64,000 nucleotides of DNA from Bin55 sp964511425 (GTDB lineage Bacteria > Pseudomonadota > Gammaproteobacteria > Pseudomonadales > Azotimanducaceae): assembly GCA_964511425.1 (NCBI GenBank), contig CAZEFI010000004.1:1-64000 (forward strand), written 5' to 3'. The stretch's first letter is position 1. Each line of letters begins with the position of its first letter. A program made the position numbers and the translations under genes. Below the pieces are notes generated by a model, which saw only the letters and a program-made list of their open reading frames with translations, was not told the origin of the DNA and did no database searches. Positions 45,439 through 52,553 of this stretch are shown here, piece after piece.

Positions 45439-46866
45439 AGTACACTTTCCCCCACCGAACTCACTCAATACATTGGCAATTTGTGGCATGCACCAATTCT
45501 TGGATTGCTCAAACATTACACAAAAATTCCAAATAAATCGCCCATCTTTGATCCCTATTGGAAAGAAAACGGGTACATGGACGACGCTGTTCGCCTACTC
45601 ACAGATTCAATTCGTTCTTTTGATATCACCGGTCTAAGATACGATGTCCTTGAAGTTGATGGTCGAACTCCACTGATCTTCATCGAAGTTGAAGAGTTCA
45701 AATCCGGTAAGGGAAACGTGCTGCTATACGGTCATTTTGACAAGCAACCGGAATTTACTGGTTGGCACGCAGGTAAAGGACCTTGGACTCCGGTGCTAGA
45801 AAATGGCCGACTTTACGGACGCGGAACTGGCGACGACGGATACGCCATATTCTCCTGTCTGTCTGCACTTGCAGGTTTACAGGAGCAAGGTTGTGCCCAT
45901 CCAAGATGCACCATCGTGATTGAAGGTTGTGAGGAAAGTGGCAGTCCAGATTTGCCCTTCTACATACAAGTATTGAGTCCCAGAATCGGAGTACCCGACG
46001 TCGTCGTTTGCTTAGATGCAGAATGTGGAAACTATGATCAACTCTGGTTAACCACCTCATTGCGGGGGATGGTTAGCGGAACTCTTCGAGTAGAAGTACT
46101 GACAGAAGGTGTGCACTCAGGTGCGGCTGGAGGCATCGTTCCGTCTAGTTTTCGAGTGTTGAGAGATGTCCTTGAACGAATCGAAAACAGTGGTGATGGT
46201 GACTTAGCAGATTCCTTGCACGTATCCGTCCCAGACTGGGTTGCCGTACAATCAAACGAAGTCGCGGAAATTTTGGGCGATACCATCGTAGAACGTTATC
46301 CGTGGGCGAGTAAAAAACGATATGATCGAACGAACTTAGCTGACATGGTGACCGCGAATACATGGTTTCCATGCTTTGAAGTCGTCGGTCTAGGCGGAGC
46401 CCCAGAACCAAACGCCGCGGGCAATACACTACGCCCGAACACAGACGCGAAAATCGTGTTTAGACTACCTCCGTCTGCAAACCACGCTAAGGCTCAATCG
46501 TTTGTGAAAAGAGAACTTGAGCGTGATCCACCCAGCGGAGCAAAGGTTACCTTTAATTGCGACGCCGGGGAATCCGGTTGGTTCTCAAAACCCGTTCAAC
46601 CGTGGCTTGACAATACATTGCATGAAGCTTCCGATCTCTACTTCGGTCAACCTTACAAACGAATGGGTACTGGAGGAACTATCCCTTTCATGAAAATGCT
46701 CGGCGACCAATTTCCAGCGTGCCAGTTTGTGGTGACTGGAGTCCTTGGCCCACACTCCAACGCTCACGGACCCAATGAATTTCTGGATTTGGCTACCGCG
46801 GAGAGAGTAACGTGTTGCGTCGCTCACCTACTCTTCAGCATGGGAAGAGGAGATCACGTCAATTAG
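45436..46866 (+). CDS. M20 family metallopeptidase (likely ATT start)
   Basis: This protein of about 476 residues belongs to the M20 dizinc peptidase family. Metal ligands are seen in LYGHFDKQPEF, RGTGDDGYA, GCEESGS and DAECGNY. Family members begin with a helix like ELTQYIGNLWHAPILG followed by IPNKSP; this helix lies upstream of the first usual start (TTG 45481). The frame is open only from 45400. ATT 45436 with AGGAG eight bases upstream is the best start. The substrate is unknown. Its 3' end overlaps the HNH gene by eight bases, tail to tail. Confidence 0.8.
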   Translation: MSTLSPTELTQYIGNLWHAPILGLLKHYTKIPNKSPIFDPYWKENGYMDDAVRLLTDSIRSFDITGLRYDVLEVDGRTPLIFIEVEEFKSGKGNVLLYGHFDKQPEFTGWHAGKGPWTPVLENGRLYGRGTGDDGYAIFSCLSALAGLQEQGCAHPRCTIVIEGCEESGSPDLPFYIQVLSPRIGVPDVVVCLDAECGNYDQLWLTTSLRGMVSGTLRVEVLTEGVHSGAAGGIVPSSFRVLRDVLERIENSGDGDLADSLHVSVPDWVAVQSNEVAEILGDTIVERYPWASKKRYDRTNLADMVTANTWFPCFEVVGLGGAPEPNAAGNTLRPNTDAKIVFRLPPSANHAKAQSFVKRELERDPPSGAKVTFNCDAGESGWFSKPVQPWLDNTLHEASDLYFGQPYKRMGTGGTIPFMKMLGDQFPACQFVVTGVLGPHSNAHGPNEFLDLATAERVTCCVAHLLFSMGRGDHVN

Positions 46867-47485
46867 GTAGGCGTGCGCGCTGTTCTTTGATTGAGTCGCG
46901 TTTCCGACGTGCGTTCCCAAATTGCGTTTGTAGAAAAGACATTTGGTCACCCAATATCCGGCCAGAATTTATGAGTGCTAGGTACTCAGCTAGATTCGGC
47001 GTATAAGGTAGCGCGATCAGTTCCCACCCACAATCTTCAATGAGACGGTTACCTTTGTAATGATTACACCGCTTACAGGCAGCGACGACGTTTGTCCACT
47101 CATCGGTACCGCCCATTGATCTCGGTACGATGTGATCTCGAGTTAGGTTAAAGACAGATTGCTTCTGCCCGCAATACATACAAGTATTGTTATCCCGGAC
47201 GAATAGAGCTTGATTTGTGAGCGGAGGAATCTGATGGTGAGACTTTTGATAAATTCGACCATTGCAAGCGACGATACTGTTGACGTCGACGACTGTCCTA
47301 CTACCGTCTACACGAGAGTAGCCACCTCGAATTCTTAAGACTGAGTCACCAAGAGTCCATCTTACTAAATCCCGAGTATATAAGCTGACCGCAGCTTGCC
47401 AAGTAATCCATCGTATTGGCTGTCCGGACATGTCCAACCGCAAAACTCTCGGAACGCGATGAAATTGATCTAGTGTTGCTAACAT
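46859..47485 (-). CDS. HNH endonuclease family protein
   Basis: This 208-residue protein carries an HNH nuclease domain at residues about 98-145: CMYCGQ, TRDHIVPRSMGG, then WTNVVAACKRCNHYKGNR with the zinc cysteines and the HNH residues kept. The N-terminal 90 residues are conserved in a family of stand-alone HNH proteins common in proteobacteria, whose role is unknown. There is no sign of an intron or toxin context. Confidence 0.82.
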   Translation of the reverse strand: MLATLDQFHRVPRVLRLDMSGQPIRWITWQAAVSLYTRDLVRWTLGDSVLRIRGGYSRVDGSRTVVDVNSIVACNGRIYQKSHHQIPPLTNQALFVRDNNTCMYCGQKQSVFNLTRDHIVPRSMGGTDEWTNVVAACKRCNHYKGNRLIEDCGWELIALPYTPNLAEYLALINSGRILGDQMSFLQTQFGNARRKRDSIKEQRARLPN

Positions 47486-48332
47486 TTGTGTTCTAGCTAA
47501 GTTCAGTCTCCAAGCGGCCGAAACAGTACAACTTTCGAATTGAGCAATATGTTAGGTCTGTGGTTTCCATAATACGCAATGGTCTGACACAATATCTGTT
47601 TAACACTAATCCCTCTTGCTCTAAAGCTCAATTGAAATGTGTTTATTGTGTTTCAATTCGTCGGATGACATACCTAATCGCGACCGCACAACCGCACCAT
47701 GATACGCGGAATCTTACAAACAGAGAGTCCGCAGCCGCCTGATATGATAAAGAAAAAAGTCTAACCACAAGAGCCATTGATAGTATAAACTTGATCAATT
47801 GGACAAATCCGGAGCAGATTGGTTGCGTCAACCTGTCGAATAGATCCGACACTCAATTTACTATTCCTAGCTCTTCACTCACTTGAGCCGGAGAAACTCT
47901 AGAACTGCGATACAGTGTCTCCGCTTCGCGTTTTAACTCGTCATTAAAGTGTATCAGAGTTCGTTTTTTCTTAGAATCAGTCATCGATTAATTTCTCCTG
48001 TAAATTGTCTTAACGACAGTCCTTTTTTTGTACGCGAACCCAAGCGCGCTCAAACCCGTGCAATTAGACGAGACGAATCAAGACGTGGGAAATTAGCCGG
48101 TTCAAACTGTAATTAGAAAATCTTCAAACTTTTTAGCGAAAATGGATTTACAAGTTTACACAAAGTAACCTGCCAAAATTCTTTTGGAACCGCGTTGTAG
48201 AAGACACCATTTTTTTGCACACTCACGCGAGTTAAGTCGAAATAAACTGTACAATAGACTGTTGAGTGGGACTAAGTCCTCGACTTTAGGCCCATTTCCA
48301 CTATCAAACAAGGATGTTTTGAGGATTAAGTT
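47486..48332. other. Gene-poor region with an IS remnant
   Basis: This 847 bp lacks a full gene. It holds a short transposase-like remnant at 47853-47984 (listed separately) and an imperfect dyad TGTCG-CGACA near 47834-47851. The right part carries the leader of the SPOR lipoprotein gene, with GAGGATTAAGTTATG at the start. No inverted-repeat pair bounding an IS was found. Confidence 0.5.
47853..47984 (-). pseudogene. Truncated IS3-type transposase OrfA remnant
   Basis: A 43-codon frame starts at ATG 47984 with AGGAG upstream. It reads MTDSKKKRTLIHFNDELKRE, then AETLYRSSRVSPAQVSEELG and stops. This resembles the first helix-turn-helix of IS3-family OrfA proteins, which open with K-R-x-F-DE-K-EA and S-A-LG patterns. 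The rest of OrfA and all of OrfB are missing, so it is a scrap of a lost element. The match is from memory of the family pattern. Confidence 0.5.
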
Positions 48333-49055
48333 ATGAATTCTTGGCAATGGATTGCTATCCCTCTTACCGCGCTCGCGCTTACTGGCTGTGCTTCGTTGTT
48401 TCAGTCAAACCCATCTAGTGAAACTGTAGTCGATGAACTGTGGGACTGCACTGAAGTCGACGAAAACGGCGAATGGGACTGTGAAGAAATCGAAGATGGC
48501 GTCAGTACTGAAGACTTGGTCGCGACAGTCAGCGGAAACAGCACGTCTTCTTCCACTCTCGCTTTGGTTGGTCCAAGGACGACAGCTCTAGCGTCGGTGC
48601 CACAACCGCGTTCAAGTTCCAAACCAGTAGTGACTGCGTTAACTCCATCTGTGCCTACACCGGTTGCAATGTCCGTGGAAAGTGAACAGGAAGAAGAAGA
48701 AGATTTACCAGACTATCTATGGCTCGCTTATGAACCTGAAGCCGATACACATATTCAAGATCTTCCTGATAACTTTTACGTGGTTCAACTGGCAGCTTTC
48801 GCAACGAAAGAAAAAGCCATTGAGTACGTGTCTAGCCAGAAAAACCTACGCGAATTGAGAGGTGTTCGCGTGCTTGCGAACGATAAAGCTTACTTCAATA
48901 TTTTGCTAGGTATCTATGAGAACAAGCGTCGTGCCGAACGGGCTGTCAAAAGCGTAGAAAATGAACTCGGTGACAAGACACCGTGGATCAGGTCAATGTC
49001 GTCAATCAAAACCGCGATGAAAGCGGCTGACAAAAAGTTCGGTGAAGAGTACTAA
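48333..49055 (+). CDS. SPOR domain lipoprotein
   Basis: This 240-residue protein has a lipoprotein signal (LALTGCASLF, lipobox LTGC), an acidic low-complexity linker (residues about 30-125) and a C-terminal SPOR domain (FYVVQLAAFATKEKAIEY to about residue 210). SPOR domains bind glycan strands lacking stem peptides, mainly at division sites. Outer or inner membrane anchoring is expected from the lipid. It may take part in division or wall maintenance. AGGA precedes the ATG by about eight bases. Confidence 0.85.
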   Translation: MNSWQWIAIPLTALALTGCASLFQSNPSSETVVDELWDCTEVDENGEWDCEEIEDGVSTEDLVATVSGNSTSSSTLALVGPRTTALASVPQPRSSSKPVVTALTPSVPTPVAMSVESEQEEEEDLPDYLWLAYEPEADTHIQDLPDNFYVVQLAAFATKEKAIEYVSSQKNLRELRGVRVLANDKAYFNILLGIYENKRRAERAVKSVENELGDKTPWIRSMSSIKTAMKAADKKFGEEY

Positions 49056-49074
49056 TCTCGCAAAAAATACTGCG

Positions 49075-49554
49075 TCATAGTGCACTGAGAATACTCTCAG
49101 CGTTGCTGACTTCAAACTTGCCAGGTTCTTCGACCGCAAGCTGGGTTACCGCGCCGTCTTCGACAATCATCGCGTAGCGCTCTGAGCGCGTACCCAATCC
49201 AAAAGACGATCCGTCGAGTGTAAGTCCAATCGCTTGAGTAAATTCACCGTTGCCATCGCCGGCCATGACGATGTCATCGGCATCTTGATCTCGACCCCAA
49301 GCATCCATGACGAATACATCGTTCATGGAAACGCAGACTATTTCGTCTACGCCTCTAGCTTTGATTGCATCGGCAAGACGTACGAACCCAGGCAAGTGCT
49401 GTTCAGAGCAGGTCGGCGTAAACGCTCCGGGGACGGCGAAAATTACGACTTTTTTACCTGCTACAAGATCGTTTATCGATACTTTTGCTGGTCGTCCATC
49501 GCGCATGATGCGTAACGTTGCATTCGGCAACCGATCTCCTACATGAATTGACAT
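49075..49554 (-). CDS. Peroxiredoxin (Prx5 type)
   Basis: This 159-residue peroxiredoxin reduces hydroperoxides through the peroxidatic cysteine in VPGAFTPTCSEQHLPGF. The C-terminal GLGTRSERYAMIVEDG and EEPGKFEVSNAE segments are those of the Prx5 class, which may be fed by glutathione/glutaredoxin or thioredoxin. ATG 49554 is chosen because AGGAG lies just upstream; a longer frame begins five codons earlier. It is convergent with the SPOR gene. Confidence 0.92.
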   Translation of the reverse strand: MSIHVGDRLPNATLRIMRDGRPAKVSINDLVAGKKVVIFAVPGAFTPTCSEQHLPGFVRLADAIKARGVDEIVCVSMNDVFVMDAWGRDQDADDIVMAGDGNGEFTQAIGLTLDGSSFGLGTRSERYAMIVEDGAVTQLAVEEPGKFEVSNAESILSAL

Positions 49555-49653
49555 AATTCTCCTCTCCAAGTTCGTGTAAATTCTAAAAAGGAAATTTTAG
49601 TGACGAGGATGCTTTTTTCCGCGTGCAGTGGAAATTCGCCAAGTTAAAGCTCG

Positions 49654-50544
49654 ATGATTTCAAGGATACCACGCAATGATCGGATCGCGATTTTTTTGGC
49701 CGTTGCAGTGGTTCTCTGTTGGTCGACGGTAGCGACTGGCTTTAAATTAGCACTACAGCATCTTTCAGTACCTCAACTACTTTTTGCTAGTACCTTAGTT
49801 TCCTTCCTCTTTTTCGCGTTGGTTGCATGCTTTACAGGAATAAGAAAACTGAATTGGAAAACCATCGGGCGAGGTGTGATACTTGGACTCATCAATCCTT
49901 TTTCATATTACTTGGTATTGTTCGCAGCTTATGAGCGGTTACCCGCACAAATCGCCCAACCGCTAAATTACACGCACGCGATTGTTACGGCTCTTCTTGC
50001 AATACCGTTGCTCAAACAACGACCTACCCCGCGAATATGGTTGGGTTTGATGATCGGTTACCTAGGTGTTGTCATTCTTGTAACCAAAGGATCTTTTACC
50101 GACTTTTCGTTTGATCGTCTGGGTGTCACGTTAGCGTTGGGTAGCGCACTGCTTTGGGGCGCATACTGGGTTCTGACAGTACGATACGCGGAAGATGCAG
50201 TTACTTTGTTGCTCTTAGCGTTTGCCACAGCTATGCCCTGTGCAGCTGCATTTTGTCTTTTGTTCGACAGTCTCCCTGCATTCAATCTAGTCAATTTAGG
50301 GTTTGCTCTTTGGCTTGGCGTAGCTGAAATGGGTCTCGCATTTCTACTCTGGCAACGCGCACTCAAGACAGCTACGCAAGTTAGTCTGATCACGCCGATT
50401 GCTTACTTAAGTCCGGGGCTGTCACTGTTCTTTATCCACTATATACTTGGTGAAAAGGTACCATTGGTAACGATCTTCGGGTTGGCAACACTGATGGCCG
50501 GAATTCTGATCATGTACTTTCGAAAAACGCAGCTCACAAGTTAG
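49654..50544 (+). CDS. EamA family transporter
   Basis: This 296-residue inner membrane protein has ten predicted membrane segments in two EamA repeats (first opening AVVLCWSTVATGFKLAL, second LGSALLWGAYWVLTV). EamA/DMT carriers move amino acids or metabolites outward; the substrate is not known here. It is divergent from the peroxiredoxin gene, about 100 bp apart. Confidence 0.88.
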   Translation: MISRIPRNDRIAIFLAVAVVLCWSTVATGFKLALQHLSVPQLLFASTLVSFLFFALVACFTGIRKLNWKTIGRGVILGLINPFSYYLVLFAAYERLPAQIAQPLNYTHAIVTALLAIPLLKQRPTPRIWLGLMIGYLGVVILVTKGSFTDFSFDRLGVTLALGSALLWGAYWVLTVRYAEDAVTLLLLAFATAMPCAAAFCLLFDSLPAFNLVNLGFALWLGVAEMGLAFLLWQRALKTATQVSLITPIAYLSPGLSLFFIHYILGEKVPLVTIFGLATLMAGILIMYFRKTQLTS

Positions 50545-50652
50545 TAGTGGTTCAGGTTTTAAATATTGACGGAGCTTGTGTCGCAGTATCTTTGAAAGAG
50601 TATTCAACTAGGCGCAGACCTTTATATGAGAACTACAGACTAGGTCTATGTT

Positions 50653-50958
50653 TCAGGTGAGAACCGCTTCGAACAACTCTAACTGAGGTCCTGCTAAGTA
50701 GGTTCCTTGGGGAGCACTTCGTTGCGCGTGTGCCTTTCGAAAAGCTTCTGACTGCGTCCAAGCTTCAAAGGCGTCCTTTGACTCCCAAATAGTGTGGGAA
50801 GCATACAAAACATAGTCGGCTACACGAGGTCCTCGGAGAAGTGCAAAGCTACGAAAACCCGGTACTTCATCTAAATAGGACTCACGCTGTCTCCATGTTT
50901 CAACGAACTTCTCCTCCAGCGTTGGATTAATGCGAAAACGGTTCATCGCTACGAACAT
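50653..50958 (-). CDS. Antibiotic biosynthesis monooxygenase (ABM) domain protein
   Basis: This 101-residue single-domain protein has the ABM dimeric ferredoxin-like pattern: MNRFRINPTLEEKFVETWRQRESYL, VPGFRSFALLRG and HTIWESKDAFEAWTQSEAF. Family members include haem-degrading and quinone-forming monooxygenases, but many have no known activity. It lies downstream of the P450 gene on the same strand at a distance of about 150 bp; a functional link is not shown. Confidence 0.8.
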   Translation of the reverse strand: MFVAMNRFRINPTLEEKFVETWRQRESYLDEVPGFRSFALLRGPRVADYVLYASHTIWESKDAFEAWTQSEAFRKAHAQRSAPQGTYLAGPQLELFEAVLT

Positions 50959-51111
50959 GTAAATAACCTCTTAGTGACTCTATGGAAATGAGCACAACGT
51001 TTAGCCCATGCTCGTGACGTCATTCTAGTTACGTCTTGATCGGAATTGGTTCGATAGGGAAGCCGTACCTCAAATAAGAGCGAGCCTAATTCTAGATCTC
51101 ATGCGAACACT

Positions 51112-52449
51112 CTACTTATGCTGTATTCGCACGGGTAGCTTCGTAATTCCGTGGAGGAAACTTGACCATTGAAACTCTGGACGACCGACGACTTCGATAC
51201 GTTTAAAACGTTGTAAGATTTCTTCCCACAAAACCTGCAGTTGCATCTCTGCAAGTCGATAACCGACACAGCGATGAATACCGTAGCCAAACCCTAAGTG
51301 GCTTCGAATGTTATCTCGATCAATCGAGAATCGATCGGGTTGAGAAAACACCTCTTCATCTCGATTTCCCGAGACGTACCATAAAGCGAGCCGATCTCCT
51401 TTCTTTAATTTCTTCCCCCGAAACTCAATGTCTTCAGTTGCGGTACGAGCCATATGTGCAATTGCTGATTGCATACGAATCATTTCTAAAACTGCTGAAG
51501 GTACTAAGTTTGGATTTCGGGTAAGCCGTTCATACTCACTTGGAAAATCATGGAAAAACTTCACACCTCCAGAAATAGAGTTGCGCGTAGTTTCGTTTCC
51601 ACCGACGATAAGCAGTAACAAATTTCCCAAGAGTTCGTTCGGTGGCATTTCCTTTGTCGACTCACTCTGTGCTAACATGGAAATCAAATCATGACCGGAA
51701 TCTGAGCTAGCTTTGCGTTCTTCAAATATCTTCGAGAAGTACTCAAAGCACTGCCAAAGTTCTTTAAAAGCTTCTTCTACAGAGGCAAAAAGTTCTGGAT
51801 TCGTGTTGTTAGTAGCCGCGTCAGACCAACGGATCAAGAGCATCCGATCTTCTTGTGGCACGTCAAACAGTATCGCGAGCATTTGACTTGTGAGTTCAAT
51901 CGAAACTTCTGATACCCAATCAAACTCCTCGTTTACTGGCAACTGTGCTAAGATCGCTTGCGCACGTTCGCGAATAATGGGTTCTAATGGTTTCAGCGAA
52001 CGTTGTACAAACATTGGCTGAACGGCTTTTCTTTGAGCTGTGTGTTTCGGCGGATCCATCATGATGAACATGGGTAGATTGAAACGTGGGTCTGCTTCAC
52101 CTTCATCGTAGGGTTTTCCGGATAGCTGGATCCCACCGTGACGTTGTTCGGAGGAAAACACTTTAAAGTTTCTCTCGATGTCCATGATGTCCTGATGCTT
52201 TGTTATTGACCAAAATGGACCGAACATGCTATCTTCGGTGAGATGAACCGGGTCTTCTGTTCGTAACCGAGCAAAATATTTGAACATCGATTGGTGTTTA
52301 AACAAACTTGGATGTTCCGGCGATAATTCAGCCAACGGAATTTCATTCACATCGCGATCTGGGTCTACAGCGTATTTCGCTTGAACTTCTTCATTCAAAA
52401 GTGCAAAGCGTTCTGCGGTTGTCAGTTCTGAAATATCTTTTTTGTCCAT
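51112..52449 (-). CDS. Cytochrome P450, CYP153-like
   Basis: This 445-residue soluble P450 has the I-helix LLIVGGNETTRNS, the ExxR motif EMIR, and the haem loop FGYGIHRCVGYRLAE. These, with FGPFWSITKHQDI, AMDPPKH-like MMDPPKHTAQR and WYVSGNRDE, are close to CYP153 enzymes, which hydroxylate terminal carbons of alkanes or fatty acids. CYP153 needs a ferredoxin and reductase; neither gene is nearby. The chain lacks a membrane anchor. The family call is from motif similarity. Confidence 0.82.
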   Translation of the reverse strand: MDKKDISELTTAERFALLNEEVQAKYAVDPDRDVNEIPLAELSPEHPSLFKHQSMFKYFARLRTEDPVHLTEDSMFGPFWSITKHQDIMDIERNFKVFSSEQRHGGIQLSGKPYDEGEADPRFNLPMFIMMDPPKHTAQRKAVQPMFVQRSLKPLEPIIRERAQAILAQLPVNEEFDWVSEVSIELTSQMLAILFDVPQEDRMLLIRWSDAATNNTNPELFASVEEAFKELWQCFEYFSKIFEERKASSDSGHDLISMLAQSESTKEMPPNELLGNLLLLIVGGNETTRNSISGGVKFFHDFPSEYERLTRNPNLVPSAVLEMIRMQSAIAHMARTATEDIEFRGKKLKKGDRLALWYVSGNRDEEVFSQPDRFSIDRDNIRSHLGFGYGIHRCVGYRLAEMQLQVLWEEILQRFKRIEVVGRPEFQWSSFLHGITKLPVRIQHK

Positions 52450-52553
52450 TTTTGTTAGAAGTCACCTCATATGTTTGAATGATAGGAATAACCGCACGAG
52501 CTACGCAAGAGACAGAAAATTTCAACTCTCATCGGCACCCCGACTTGAAAAGA

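Noticed and set aside
47643..47852. 69-codon minus-strand ORF behind the transposase scrap
   Set aside because: Considered as the remainder of an IS, but it has no transposase motif and a poor start.
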